A stretch of 64,000 bases of DNA from Arthrobacter zhangbolii. Lineage in GTDB: Bacteria > Actinomycetota > Actinomycetes > Actinomycetales > Micrococcaceae. The notes under the pieces are model-generated. The model made no database searches. It saw only the letters and a list, made by a program, of their open reading frames with translations, and had not been told where the DNA came from. This document shows positions 1 through 8,770 of this stretch, piece by piece. Position 1 is the first letter of the stretch; each line of letters begins with the position of its first letter. The translations under genes and the position numbers were made by a program. The DNA is taken from assembly GCF_022869865.1 (NCBI RefSeq), contig NZ_CP094984.1, positions 2,542,001 to 2,606,000 on the forward strand, read 5' to 3'.

Positions 1-310
1 GTTCGTTGCAACGCATGCACGGGTTCGGTGTGCGGCCGGCTGCGTATTCCGCGACGAAGTCATCCACCACGTCTTCCTTGAACCGCTCCGAGAAGTCCCA
101 CACGTAGTACGGAATACCCAGGATGTCGCAGGCACGCCACGCGTCACGGGAGTCCTCGATGGTGCAGCAGCCGCGGCTGCCGGTGCGCAGGGTCCCGGGC
201 ATCCGGGACAGCGCGAGGTGGACGCCGACGACGTCGTGCCCTGCCTCGACTGCCCGCGCCGCTGCCACGGCGGAGTCCACTCCGCCGCTCATTGCTGCCA
301 AAACCTTCAT
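1..310 (-). CDS. mnmA: tRNA-specific 2-thiouridylase MnmA (partial, N-terminal 103 residues)
   Basis: MnmA adenylates U34 of Lys/Glu/Gln tRNAs and inserts sulfur. The visible part starts with [17 protein letters not shown], which carries the SGGVDS PP-loop for ATP, and ends just past NPCMRCNE, which holds the first catalytic cysteine. The rest lies beyond the left edge of the window. The ATG overlaps the TGA of the upstream cysteine desulfurase by 4 bp (ATGA), so the two are probably translationally coupled. That pairing makes sense because the desulfurase supplies persulfide sulfur for thiolation. Family assignment is secure; the truncation is only a window effect. Confidence 0.95.
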   Translation of the reverse strand, partial: MKVLAAMSGGVDSAVAAARAVEAGHDVVGVHLALSRMPGTLRTGSRGCCTIEDSRDAWRACDILGIPYYVWDFSERFKEDVVDDFVAEYAAGRTPNPCMRCNE

Positions 311-1533
311 GAAATAAAACCTGTTCCTGCTGTCTGGATGCTGCTTACGTGTCCGGCCATGCCGGCCTTCTTTGCCCGTTCATACGCTTCGGGCAGTACC
401 TGCAGTAACGTGTCAACGTCTTCAGCCGTGGTTGTATGCCCGAGGCTGAACCGCTGCGCTCCGCGGGCCTCGGTTTCACTCAGTCCCATGGCCAGCAGAA
501 CGTGCGACGGCCGGGGCACACCGGCGGTGCAGGCCGAGCCGGTGGAGGATTCAACGCCCGCCAGGTCCAGCAGGAAAAGCAGCGAATCCCCTTCGCATCC
601 CGGAAAGGTGAAGTGGGCGTTGCCGGGCAGGCGGCGGCCCTCGCCGTCGCCGTCGCGCGCCCCGCGCAGGACGGCGGCCGGGATGGCCCGTTCGACGCCG
701 GTGATCAGGTAGTCCCGCAGGGTACGCAGCCGCTCTGCCTCATCGGTCAGGTGCTCCACGGCCTCCCGCGCGGCGGCGGCAAACGCCGCGATGCCTGCCG
801 CGTCCAGCGTGCCGGAACGGATGTCGCGTTCCTGCCCTCCCCCGTGCAGGACCGGAGTGAGTTTCACGGCGCGCCCCACAACCAGTGCGCCCACGCCTAC
901 CGGTCCCCCGATCTTGTGGGCACTGATCGCCATCGTGTCCAGGCCGGCAGCCCGGAAATCCACCGGCAGGGCACCGAAGGCCTGCACGGCGTCCGAATGC
1001 ACCGGAACACCGAATTCGTGGGCGAGCGACGCCAGGGCACGCACGTCCTGGACCGTCCCGACCTCGTTGTTCGCCCACATGGCCGTCAGCAGGGCGGTGG
1101 AATCAGCGTTGGCTTCAAGTTCACGGCGGACCGCGTCCAGGGAGATCACCCCGTCGCTGTCCACCGGAATCCACACGGGAACAGCGCCCTCATGCTTTTC
1201 CAGCCACTCAACGGTGTCCAGCACGGCATGGTGCTCAACGCCGGAGACCAGGATCCGGGTGCGCCGGGGATCGGCATCCCGGCGGGTCCAGTACAGTCCC
1301 TTGACCGCCAGGTTGTCCGCCTCCGTGCCGCCGGAGGTGAAAATGATCTCCGAGGAGTGGCAGCCGGCGGCAGCGGCAAGGATCTCGCGGGATTCCTCCA
1401 CGACCATCCGGGCGCGGCGGCCCGAACCGTGCAGCGACGAGGGGTTGCCGCTGCGGCTGAGTTCTGTGGTGAGTGCGGCGAGGGCCGAAGCCGAGATCGG
1501 CGTGGTCGCCGCGTGATCTAGATACACGGGCAC
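307..1533 (-). CDS. Cysteine desulfurase (IscS/NifS type)
   Basis: A 408-residue PLP enzyme converting cysteine to alanine and delivering persulfide sulfur, probably to MnmA encoded immediately downstream. It begins at a GTG with the typical [12 protein letters not shown]-terminus. The PLP-binding lysine lies in [10 protein letters not shown] (K207) and the catalytic cysteine in [12 protein letters not shown] (C335) on the mobile loop. Length is normal for the family. It is the first gene of a two-gene thiolation operon, overlapping mnmA by 4 bp, and its upstream region is shared with the divergent J-domain gene. Whether it also serves Fe-S assembly cannot be told from this window. Confidence 0.95.
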   Translation of the reverse strand: MPVYLDHAATTPISASALAALTTELSRSGNPSSLHGSGRRARMVVEESREILAAAAGCHSSEIIFTSGGTEADNLAVKGLYWTRRDADPRRTRILVSGVEHHAVLDTVEWLEKHEGAVPVWIPVDSDGVISLDAVRRELEANADSTALLTAMWANNEVGTVQDVRALASLAHEFGVPVHSDAVQAFGALPVDFRAAGLDTMAISAHKIGGPVGVGALVVGRAVKLTPVLHGGGQERDIRSGTLDAAGIAAFAAAAREAVEHLTDEAERLRTLRDYLITGVERAIPAAVLRGARDGDGEGRRLPGNAHFTFPGCEGDSLLFLLDLAGVESSTGSACTAGVPRPSHVLLAMGLSETEARGAQRFSLGHTTTAEDVDTLLQVLPEAYERAKKAGMAGHVSSIQTAGTGFIS

Positions 1534-1683
1534 CAGCCAATTCTAACCGTCATGGCGGCTCCTGCCGATTCGGGCGGCTGAGACTTTCCTGATCATCCGG
1601 CACTTGCCCTTCCCGCCGCCCTTCCCCCAACCGGGCTCCCCTGCGATGTGCACCGGATGCGCTGCAGGAATCCGGACAGTCGG

Positions 1684-1689
1684 TAGAAT
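1684..1689 (+). promoter_or_regulatory. Candidate -10 element of the J-domain gene
   Basis: TAGAAT fits the actinobacterial TANNNT -10 consensus and lies about 48 nt before the chosen GTG. No convincing -35 hexamer was found 16-18 nt upstream. Confidence 0.4.
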
Positions 1690-1736
1690 TGCTCCACTTA
1701 GCCCCGCCCGAGCATCCCCGCCCGAAAGGAACCGCC

Positions 1737-2720
1737 GTGAGCCCGTCAGGCCCGACACTCTATGAGGTCCTGGGACTGACTCCAGCGGCATCAGCTGCGG
1801 AGATCAAATCGGCATACCGGAAGGCAGCACGGGAAACCCATCCGGACCACGGCGGAGACGGCGAGAAGTTCCACCGCGTGACGAACGCCTACCGCGTCCT
1901 GTCCGATCCGGGGCAGAAGGAATCCTATGACCGGACGATCGGCAGCGGAGGCAGTGGCAGCGGCAGTGCCGGCCGCCCCGCGGGCGGTACCCCCGGACCG
2001 GCGAACCCCGCAGCACGCCGTGCTGCGGCCGGAAACACCGCCGGGAGGACCCCTGCTGCGGATCTGGACACCCCGCCCGTTTTTGTCCCGGACTTCTCCC
2101 CGCGCAACCCGCCCCTGATTCCCTTGACACTGGCCGGCCAGCAGGTCCACGGGTCTCCCCGCCGTCCCGGTTTACTGTCCCGGTTCGGTGCCGCCGCCGG
2201 ACGGTTTGATGCCGAGAACCGCACTATTCGGCTGCTGGACCGGGAACTGCTCGACGAATACCCGGCAGCACGCCTGGTCAACGGCCTCCACATCCCGGAC
2301 GCCGGCCCGGGCGGAGGCAACCTCGACGTCGGGCACGTACTGCTGGGCGGCTACCGCATGGCCGTGCTCGGGTCTTTGATGGCATCTCCGGGCAACTACC
2401 GGTGGGACGGCAGGCACCTGCAGCACCGCGGGCGGGAAGTTTCCACCCTCCGCCTTGCCGACGCTGTCCGTACACTGCAGTCACGCTTCCCGGACTGCAA
2501 TGTTGCAGGCTGGCTGGTCCTCCACAGCCCGAACGGTAACCCGTTTGAACCGATCATTGACTATCCGCCCTCCCTCAGCCGCTCCGCGCCCGCCACCCTG
2601 CACGTGGCCAACCCCGGCGGGCTGGTCCGTGAGCTGCGCCGCTTCTTCGCCGAGGGGCCCACACCCAGCGTTGTCCAGCTGCCGGTGCTGGCACCGCTCA
2701 TCGACGCCTCGTCGCGCTGA
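1737..2720 (+). CDS. J-domain (DnaJ-like) protein
   Basis: A 327-residue protein with an N-terminal J domain (about residues 8-65) carrying the Hsp70-stimulating HPD tripeptide at 35-37. J domains recruit and activate DnaK, so this is probably a specialised co-chaperone. There is no Gly/Phe region followed by a zinc-finger domain, so it is not DnaJ itself. A Gly/Ala/Pro-rich linker (about 70-120) leads into a C-terminal domain of unknown function. I start it at GTG 1737, preceded by GAAAGGA at good spacing, rather than at an in-frame ATG 16 codons upstream that has no such site. Confidence 0.85.
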   Translation: MSPSGPTLYEVLGLTPAASAAEIKSAYRKAARETHPDHGGDGEKFHRVTNAYRVLSDPGQKESYDRTIGSGGSGSGSAGRPAGGTPGPANPAARRAAAGNTAGRTPAADLDTPPVFVPDFSPRNPPLIPLTLAGQQVHGSPRRPGLLSRFGAAAGRFDAENRTIRLLDRELLDEYPAARLVNGLHIPDAGPGGGNLDVGHVLLGGYRMAVLGSLMASPGNYRWDGRHLQHRGREVSTLRLADAVRTLQSRFPDCNVAGWLVLHSPNGNPFEPIIDYPPSLSRSAPATLHVANPGGLVRELRRFFAEGPTPSVVQLPVLAPLIDASSR

Positions 2721-2751
2721 CCGGATGCGGCCCGGCCCGGGTACGCGGGCA

Positions 2752-2757
2752 TAGGAT
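2752..2757 (+). promoter_or_regulatory. Candidate -10 element; trmL probably leaderless
   Basis: TAGGAT lies so that transcription starting about 7 nt after it would begin at or next to the GTG of trmL (2764). No Shine-Dalgarno sequence precedes that GTG, which supports a leaderless mRNA. Confidence 0.45.
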
Positions 2758-2763
2758 ATAGCT

Positions 2764-3231
2764 GTGTTCCGCATCCTTTTCCATACCCCTGAAATCCCGG
2801 GCAACACCGGGAACGCCATCCGCCTTGCCGCCATCACGGGCGCCGAGCTGCACCTGGTGGAGCCATTGGGCTTTAGCCTGGAGGATTCCAAGCTGCGCCG
2901 GGCGGGCCTGGATTACCACGACCTCGCCGTGCTCCATGTGCACAAGACGTTGCAGGACGCCTGGGATACGCTGCAGCCGGAACGCGTTTTCGCGTTTACG
3001 TCCGACGGCGATACCTCCTATACCGATATCGAGTACCGTGCCGGTGACGTCCTGATGTTCGGCCGCGAGTCTGTCGGGCTGCCGGCGGAGGTCAAGGAGG
3101 ACCCGCATGTCACCGCCCGCGTACGGCTGCCCATGCTTCCGTCGCTGCGTTCGCTCAACCTTGCCAACTCCGCCTCCATTGCCGTTTACGAAGCCTGGCG
3201 CCAGCACGGCTTCGCCGGCGCCCAGCTCTAG
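2764..3231 (+). CDS. trmL: tRNA (cytidine/uridine-2'-O-)-methyltransferase, TrmL type (SPOUT)
   Basis: A 155-residue SPOUT methyltransferase that 2'-O-methylates the wobble nucleotide of tRNA-Leu using S-adenosylmethionine. Family signatures are PEIPGNTGN near the N-terminus, LMFGRESVGLP in the middle and LPSLRSLNLANSASIAVYE near the end. These last two build the trefoil-knot SAM site. Length matches TrmL, which is short because it lacks extra RNA-binding domains. It begins at GTG right after a -10-like hexamer, without a ribosome binding site. A methyltransferase gene follows 14 bp downstream on the same strand. Confidence 0.92.
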   Translation: MFRILFHTPEIPGNTGNAIRLAAITGAELHLVEPLGFSLEDSKLRRAGLDYHDLAVLHVHKTLQDAWDTLQPERVFAFTSDGDTSYTDIEYRAGDVLMFGRESVGLPAEVKEDPHVTARVRLPMLPSLRSLNLANSASIAVYEAWRQHGFAGAQL

Positions 3232-3245
3232 CGAAGGATCCACCC

Positions 3246-4049
3246 ATGTCTGAACACCCGCTCGGGGCCACTTACGACGACGGCGCAGCCGACTTCGAAC
3301 GCCTCGCCCCGTCGCTGTGGAATCCGATGGGCAACGCCCTGGTGGCGGCCGCAGACATAGCCCTGGGTGACCGGGTCCTGGATGCCTGCTGCGGCAGCGG
3401 AGCCACCACCATCCCGGCGGCACAGTTCGCCGGGCCGGACGGCGAGGTGCACGGGGTGGATCTCAGCGGGGAACTGCTGGCACTGGCCCAGGCCAAGGCA
3501 GACACCCTCTCGCTCAACAGCGTGCAGCTGGCGAAGGCGGATGTTACCGAGTGGGCAGCAGAGGCCCCCTATGACGCAGTGCTGTGCGCCTATGCGGTGT
3601 TCCTGCTCCCGGACATGGACGCCGCCGCTGCCGGCCTGGTCTCCTCGCTCCGCAGCGGAGGACGCTTTGCCCTCAGCACCTGGCAGGAAGGCGCTGCAAC
3701 GCAGTTCAACGAACTGCTGTGGAAGGCATGCCGGCTGGAGCGTCCGGACCTGGCTGAAACCGCCGCCCATCCCGCCGTTGAGAACCTCAGCCGGCTGGAC
3801 TCGGTGGAAAAGCTCACGGCCTGGCTGCAGGGGCTGGGGCTGCAGGATGTCACTGTGGCGCCCACCCCGGGCCGGGTGCAGCTCAGCGGTTCCCTGGCTT
3901 GGTCGCTGGTGCTGGGCAGCACCTACCGGACGCTGCTGCCCGCCGATCCGGCGGCCGTGGAACGGGTACGCCAGGCATTCCTGGCCGAGCTCGGCGATGA
4001 TTTCGAGCTCAACACCGACACACTGATCGCCACCGGCGTCCGTCCCTAG
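3246..4049 (+). CDS. Class I SAM-dependent methyltransferase
   Basis: A 267-residue Rossmann-fold methyltransferase. Motif I is VLDACCGSGATT (about residues 42-53) and an acidic residue follows in VHGVDLSGELLALA, as in the UbiE/methyltransf_11/25 group. The C-terminal third (about 160-267) is a helical lid-like region. The substrate cannot be inferred. It follows trmL by 14 bp and may be cotranscribed with it. It ends facing the PIG-L deacetylase gene, with a GC-rich hairpin between the two stops. Confidence 0.8.
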   Translation: MSEHPLGATYDDGAADFERLAPSLWNPMGNALVAAADIALGDRVLDACCGSGATTIPAAQFAGPDGEVHGVDLSGELLALAQAKADTLSLNSVQLAKADVTEWAAEAPYDAVLCAYAVFLLPDMDAAAAGLVSSLRSGGRFALSTWQEGAATQFNELLWKACRLERPDLAETAAHPAVENLSRLDSVEKLTAWLQGLGLQDVTVAPTPGRVQLSGSLAWSLVLGSTYRTLLPADPAAVERVRQAFLAELGDDFELNTDTLIATGVRP

Positions 4050-4064
4050 CCATTAGCTGTCCGC

Positions 4065-4103
4065 CCGTCCGGGCCGGATGCCGGTAGCCGGTGTCCCGGA
4101 CGG
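4065..4103. terminator. Hairpin between convergent genes
   Basis: A perfect 9-bp stem, CCGTCCGGG at 4065-4073 pairing with CCCGGACGG at 4095-4103, lies between the methyltransferase and the PIG-L gene. The loop is long and there is no clear U-tract on either strand, so it is only a candidate bidirectional terminator. Confidence 0.4.
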
Positions 4104-4117
4104 GGCCGAGCCGGCGG

Positions 4118-4867
4118 TCAAAAACCGGCGATGGTTTGCTCTGTGTTCACGCCAACAGCGTGGAAAACCTCTGCACTGGAGCCCTCGGGCAGGTGATGCC
4201 GTTGGGCGTTCTCCTGCAGGAGCCGGCGGACGGTGGCGTCCATGCCGTCAATATCCGGGTGCTGGCTGGCATGGACCCGGATCGCGGCAAGCTTCGCGTC
4301 CACCGTCCCGGTGACGTCCACGGCAATGTTTTCGCGTTCGCGGGGAGCACCGTAGAACCACAGCCACGGCACTTTGTACGCCTCGAGGCCCTGCTCCGCC
4401 AGTTCGGGATAGGCAAAGGGGTTTTCCGCGGCCGGATAGACGGCACGGGTCACGATCTCGCCGCAGGCGAGGTGGTCCGGATGGCTGGCCTGCAGCCTGT
4501 CCCAGTTCCGTTCCGGATGCATCGACAGAACCACGTCCGGCCGGACCCGGCGGATCAGTTCCACCGCCCGGGCAATGACCGCATGGTTAACCTCCAGGTA
4601 GCCGTCCCGCTCGCCCAGGAACACGACGTCCCGGGCACCGACCTGCCGGGCCGCCTCCCGTTGTTCGTCACGGCGCAGCCCGCTCACATTGGAGCGGTCC
4701 GACGGATCGAACCCGCCGGCGTCGCCGGAGGTCATGATGCAGTAGGTGATGTCGGCGCCGTCGCGTGCCCAGCGGGCCACAGTGCCGGCAGCACCGAAGT
4801 CGATGTCATCCGGATGGGCAGCGAAGGCCAGGACCCGGGCCGGCGTGGAGACGGACGCAGACGCCAT
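4118..4867 (-). CDS. PIG-L/LmbE family deacetylase
   Basis: A 249-residue zinc-dependent N-acetyl-sugar deacetylase family member. The metal-binding signature AHPDDIDFGAAGT lies near the N-terminus and a second ligand motif, SHPDHLACG, in the middle. The family includes MshB and Mca of mycothiol metabolism. This one has AHPDDID rather than AHPDDE, so I do not assign MshB. The start is ATG 4867; an in-frame upstream extension overlaps etfA and is unlikely. It follows etfA by 1 bp, so it is probably the last gene of an etfB-etfA-deacetylase operon. The substrate is unknown. Confidence 0.85.
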   Translation of the reverse strand: MASASVSTPARVLAFAAHPDDIDFGAAGTVARWARDGADITYCIMTSGDAGGFDPSDRSNVSGLRRDEQREAARQVGARDVVFLGERDGYLEVNHAVIARAVELIRRVRPDVVLSMHPERNWDRLQASHPDHLACGEIVTRAVYPAAENPFAYPELAEQGLEAYKVPWLWFYGAPRERENIAVDVTGTVDAKLAAIRVHASQHPDIDGMDATVRRLLQENAQRHHLPEGSSAEVFHAVGVNTEQTIAGF

Positions 4868-4868
4868 C

Positions 4869-5816
4869 CTAGGACCTGCGCTTCCGGATCTCTTCGGCGG
4901 CCTGGGGCAGCACGGAGAACAGGTCCCCGACGACACCGAAATCCGCAATTTCGAACACGGGCGCGTCGGCGTCCTTGTTCACGGCGACAATGACCTTGGC
5001 GGTCTGCATGCCGGCCTTCTGCTGGATGGCACCGGAGATACCCACGGAAATGTACAGCTGCGGGGACACCGTCTTGCCGGTCTGGCCCACCTGCGCCGAG
5101 TGCTCGATCCAGCCTGCATCGGTGGCGGCGCGGGAGGCACCCACGGCGCCGCCGAGCAGATCCGCCAGTTCCTCCACCGGCCCGAAGTTTCCTTCCACGC
5201 CGCGTCCGCCCGCAACAATCACCCGGGCTTCTGAAAGTTCCGGACGCCCGCTGACGCGTTTGCCGGTGCGGCTTGTCACGCGCGCGGCGGGACCGGGTTC
5301 GGGCACCGGCAGCTCGACCAGTTCCGGAGCCGGAGCGCCTTCCTGTTCCGGTGCCGGCTCGATGCTGTTGGCCTTGACCGTGATGATGGGCGTGCCGCTC
5401 TGCACGCGGCAGGTGGAGGTGTAGGAACCGGCGAGGACGGATTTGGTCACGGCCAGGTCCGGGGCAACCGCCACCGCATCGGTGACAACTCCTGAACTGA
5501 GCTTGATGCCGGTACGTCCGGCAATCTCGCGGTCTTCAAAGGAGTTGCCCAGCAGGATGGCCGCCGGCTGTTCAGCCGTTGCTGCGGCCGCCAGGAAACC
5601 GGCCTTGGCAGCCACCAGGACGCCGTCCAGTTCTCCGGCGGGTTCGTAAACCTTGCCCGCACCATAGGAGGCGAAAGCGGCAAGAAGCTCCGGGTCCGGG
5701 CGGCGGGCCGCGGCGACCACCGGCTCTCCTATGCTGCCGGCCAAGGTCAGCAGTTCACGGGCGGCACGGGGCAGGGGTAGATCGGGGACATCTAGAAAAA
5801 CCAGAACGGACGCCAT
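4869..5816 (-). CDS. etfA: Electron transfer flavoprotein alpha subunit
   Basis: A 315-residue EtfA/FixB protein, the FAD-carrying subunit of the ETF heterodimer that passes electrons from acyl-CoA and related dehydrogenases to the respiratory chain. The C-terminal FAD-binding domain is recognisable from [17 protein letters not shown] (about 238-254) and [20 protein letters not shown]. The N-terminal domain (about 1-175) is the usual divergent half. It follows etfB by 66 bp on the same strand and abuts the PIG-L gene. Length and partner are typical for the family. Confidence 0.95.
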   Translation of the reverse strand: MASVLVFLDVPDLPLPRAARELLTLAGSIGEPVVAAARRPDPELLAAFASYGAGKVYEPAGELDGVLVAAKAGFLAAAATAEQPAAILLGNSFEDREIAGRTGIKLSSGVVTDAVAVAPDLAVTKSVLAGSYTSTCRVQSGTPIITVKANSIEPAPEQEGAPAPELVELPVPEPGPAARVTSRTGKRVSGRPELSEARVIVAGGRGVEGNFGPVEELADLLGGAVGASRAATDAGWIEHSAQVGQTGKTVSPQLYISVGISGAIQQKAGMQTAKVIVAVNKDADAPVFEIADFGVVGDLFSVLPQAAEEIRKRRS

Positions 5817-5882
5817 GAATGCGCTCCTTTGGGACGTGGACGGTGGCGCGTGACCGGCGCCGGTTAGAAATGATCGGGTGCG

Positions 5883-6722
5883 CTAGATGAGTTTCTGCGC
5901 CGCGAGGTAGTCCACCAGCTGAACGCCGGCAGTACCGTCGTCAGTGATGACGGTCCCCTGGGCGCGCGGCGGCCGCGGCGCCGATGCCGCAACCGACGTC
6001 CAGGCACCCTCCAGACCTACCTGCGAGGGCTCGAGGCCGATATCTGCGAGGGAGAGGACCGTGATGGTCTTTTTCTTCGCTGCCATGATGCCCTTGAAAT
6101 TCGGGTACCGGGGTTCGTTGGCCTGATCCGTCACGGAGACCAGTGCGGGCAGGGGTGCCTCGACTGTTTCCGTAAAGGAGTCGCCGTCGCGGCGTGCCTT
6201 CACCATGGCGGTGCCGTCCGTGTCAGTGACCTCAAGTTCCGAGGCGAAGGTGACCTGGGCCAGCTGCAGGCGCTCGGCCAGCTGCGCAGGGACAAGAGCG
6301 GTTTCGCCGTCTGTGGAGGACATGCCGGTGATCACCAGGTCCACCGGGCCCAGGGTCCGGGCTACGGATTCAATGGCGGCGGCCAGCGCCAGGGACGTTC
6401 CGGCGGCATCGGAGCCGGCGAGGGCGGCATCGCACAGGTGGACCCCGGTGTAGGCGCCGATCTGGAGGGATTTCTTGACCGCATTGACGGCGGCTTCGGG
6501 CCCCATGGCGAGGGCAGTCACCCGGTTTCCGGCTGCCTCGCCGCCGCGGGCCTCGGCCAGGGTCAGCGCGGCTTCCAAGGCGTATTCATCCAGTTCCGAG
6601 AGAATGCTCTCCGAGCGGTCGAGGGTATGGCCGGGGCCGGTGAGGTGCCGGTCGAACTGCGCGTCGGGGACGTGCTTTACCAAGACAACAATATTCAGCG
6701 GACGGTTGGCTGAGTCCTGCAT
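5883..6722 (-). CDS. etfB: Electron transfer flavoprotein beta subunit
   Basis: A 279-residue EtfB/FixA protein, the AMP-binding partner of EtfA. Characteristic stretches are NIVVLVKHVPD near the start, LSELDEYALEAAL, and RYPNFKGIMAAKKKTI (about 205-220), which belongs to the ETF-beta signature. It is the first gene of the etfBA unit. The start ATG at 6722 opens onto a 192-bp intergenic region shared tail-to-head with the htrA-like gene. No flavoenzyme partner (dehydrogenase or ETF-quinone oxidoreductase) is encoded nearby. Confidence 0.94.
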   Translation of the reverse strand: MQDSANRPLNIVVLVKHVPDAQFDRHLTGPGHTLDRSESILSELDEYALEAALTLAEARGGEAAGNRVTALAMGPEAAVNAVKKSLQIGAYTGVHLCDAALAGSDAAGTSLALAAAIESVARTLGPVDLVITGMSSTDGETALVPAQLAERLQLAQVTFASELEVTDTDGTAMVKARRDGDSFTETVEAPLPALVSVTDQANEPRYPNFKGIMAAKKKTITVLSLADIGLEPSQVGLEGAWTSVAASAPRPPRAQGTVITDDGTAGVQLVDYLAAQKLI

Positions 6723-6850
6723 TCCGGCCTTTCCGGTTGGAAGATCAGTTCCCGACGGCCCGGAGGTTCTCCTGCCGACGTTCCCGCCCGTTGGGCGGTG
6801 CGTTTAAAGCTAATCACACCCCGGAAGGCCATTGTGCCCGTTACAGGCGG

Positions 6851-6884
6851 AAGGGCCGCCCCGGATACGTCCGGGGCAGCCCTT
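6851..6884 (-). terminator. Intrinsic terminator after the HtrA-like protease gene
   Basis: A 15-bp stem with one mismatch, arms 6851-6865 and 6870-6884, closes a 4-nt loop about 30 nt past the htrA-like stop on the minus strand. The U-tract is weak, as is common in actinobacteria. The rest of the 6723-6914 spacer holds nothing else I can name. Confidence 0.6.
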
Positions 6885-6914
6885 CGTCCTGTTTTCTGGT
6901 CCACCCGGTCCGGG

Positions 6915-8462
6915 TTACTGGCTGGCGGAATCCCCGAGGGTCACCTCGGTGCTGGAGGCTTTGCCTCCGCGGGTGTAGTCCACGGTGGCCTTACCACCGG
7001 CAGGCTGCATCCGGATGGCTGCGGTCAGGGACTGGGCATCGGTGATCGGGATACCGTTCACCGAGGTCACCACGTCACCGGCACGAAGTCCTGCCTTCTC
7101 CCCCGGTGACCCCTGAACCACTTCGGCTACTTCTGCACCCACCGTGAAGGAAGAGGACGAGTTCGACGCCGTGGCCGGCTTCACGGAAACCCCGAGGTAT
7201 CCGTGCGTCGCGGAGCCGTTGTCGATAATCTCCTCCGCTACCCGTTCCGCGTAGCTGATGGGAATGGCAAATCCAACGCCGATGTTCCCGCTGTCTTCAC
7301 CCGCGGTACCTGAGGCGGCCGAGGCGATGGCCACGTTGACGCCGATCACGTCCCCGTCAGTGTTCACGAGGGCACCGCCGGAGTTGCCATGGTTGATGGC
7401 AGCATCCGTCTGCACCACGTTCAGGTAGATCGAGCTCTCCGCTGAGGACTGGTTCTCCGAGGAACCGTCCGGCGGTGCGAACCGGAAGCCGAAGCCGTCA
7501 TCCTCGGGTTCCTCCGAGCTGTCCGTTTCCCCCTCCGGAGCGGCGGAGGACTGAACGCTGATGGTCCGGTTAAGCGTGGACACAATACCGTCAGTGACCG
7601 TGCCGGACAGCCCCAGCGGGGCACCGATGGCGATCACGGTGTCGCCGACGTTCAGGTTTCCCGAGTCGCCGAGTGACGCCGGCGTCAGGTTGGCTCCGTC
7701 CACCTTGATGACCGCAAGGTCGGAGACGGGGTCAGTGCCCACGATGGTGGCCGGCAGCACCCGCCCGTCGGACGTCTGGACCTCAATGCCGGGGTCACCG
7801 GTCAGACCGCCCAGGGTCACCACGTGGGTGTTGGTGAGGATGTGCCCGTCATCGTCCAGGACAATTCCGGAGCCCGTGCCGCTGCTGCCCGAGGCGGCAA
7901 CCTCAATGGTCACGACGCTCGGGGAGGCCTTTACCGCTGCCGCAGTGACCGCATTGACGCTGTCTTCATTGTTAACCACAACGGTCTGTGACTGGCCGGC
8001 CTGGCCCGCAGTTCCGTTCCCGTCATCCATCAGTGCATTGGCACCCACTGCCACACCGCCGCCGACGAGCCCGGCAAGGAGCATTCCCCCGACCAGGGTT
8101 CCGGCGCCGAACTTTTTTGCTGTGGACCGTCCCGACGGCGAAGCAGCCGGGGGCTGCTGGAACGAGCTGCCGGTGGACTCGCCGAAGGTCTGCGGCCCGT
8201 AAGGGGTGGCGCCGTGCGCTGACGGGGCCTGCGGGGATGAGCCGTGCGCTTCCGCGCCCTGAGTGGCATCCGTGCCGGCGTTCTCACCGGCACCATGTGC
8301 TGCCGGGTCGTTCAGCGGGTCGTTCAGCGGCTCGGTCAGCGGTCCTGTCTGCGGCCCGGTCTGCGGATCGCTCTGGGCGGAGCCGGCGGAGGACGGCGGT
8401 GCCGGCGGGCGGGGCGGCAACGGGCGTGCAGCGCCGTCGTTTCCCCCGTGGTGCTCAGTCAT
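6915..8462 (-). CDS. Membrane-anchored HtrA/DegP-like serine protease with PDZ domain
   Basis: A 515-residue envelope protease. Residues 1-118 are a Pro/Gly/Ala-rich, probably disordered cytoplasmic tail. A transmembrane segment follows at about 119-144. The trypsin-like domain carries H213 (LTNTHVV), D248 (SDLAVIKVD) and S361 (GNSGGALV). A PDZ domain (about 415-510, starting HGYLGVSV) ends the protein. An acidic insert (about 310-345) sits within the protease domain. The ATG at 8462 is chosen because AAAGGA precedes it at good spacing; longer readings extend into the promoter region. The family degrades or refolds damaged exported proteins. Confidence 0.92.
   Translation of the reverse strand: MTEHHGGNDGAARPLPPRPPAPPSSAGSAQSDPQTGPQTGPLTEPLNDPLNDPAAHGAGENAGTDATQGAEAHGSSPQAPSAHGATPYGPQTFGESTGSSFQQPPAASPSGRSTAKKFGAGTLVGGMLLAGLVGGGVAVGANALMDDGNGTAGQAGQSQTVVVNNEDSVNAVTAAAVKASPSVVTIEVAASGSSGTGSGIVLDDDGHILTNTHVVTLGGLTGDPGIEVQTSDGRVLPATIVGTDPVSDLAVIKVDGANLTPASLGDSGNLNVGDTVIAIGAPLGLSGTVTDGIVSTLNRTISVQSSAAPEGETDSSEEPEDDGFGFRFAPPDGSSENQSSAESSIYLNVVQTDAAINHGNSGGALVNTDGDVIGVNVAIASAASGTAGEDSGNIGVGFAIPISYAERVAEEIIDNGSATHGYLGVSVKPATASNSSSSFTVGAEVAEVVQGSPGEKAGLRAGDVVTSVNGIPITDAQSLTAAIRMQPAGGKATVDYTRGGKASSTEVTLGDSASQ
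8305..8364 (-). repeat. Five in-frame 12-bp repeats in the htrA-like N-terminal tail
   Basis: Five consecutive 12-bp units (two identical, three diverged) encode PQTG, PQTG, PLTE, PLND, PLND in the disordered cytoplasmic part of the protease. The unit is a multiple of 3, so copy-number change would keep the frame. Confidence 0.75.
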
Positions 8463-8683
8463 GTGGGCTGTCCTTTCGAAGTTCGATGTACCCATGGTGT
8501 AGCCACAACGTTCTGTACCTACTATGACAGCGCTTGCTGGGACATATGAGGATGGATGCTGAACATCGGCTGTGAAAACCCCGAATGTCCGGTAGACAGC
8601 AGGTTCGACCTCCGGACGGTAAACGGGCAGGTCAGACAGGGGTGCGGCCACCGTCCGGAGACAGGGGCGGGGCCCTGACGTGG

Positions 8684-8712
8684 TGGACGCCGCATAGGGC
8701 GGCCCCTAGAAT
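8684..8712 (+). promoter_or_regulatory. Candidate promoter of the TPM-domain gene
   Basis: TGGACG (8684-8689) and TAGAAT (8707-8712) are separated by 17 nt, a good housekeeping-type spacing. They lie about 60 nt before the TPM gene ATG. The region 8463-8770 also contains the htrA-like promoter, which I could not place. Confidence 0.5.
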
Positions 8713-8770
8713 CGGTACCAACGATTGCTGGGACCTGAACCCGGGGCGAGATGCAACCAAAGGATTATTT

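Noticed and set aside
1543-1791. Small minus-strand frame between the cysteine desulfurase and the J-domain gene
   Set aside because: It overlaps the J-domain start and promoter and has no ribosome site or family match.
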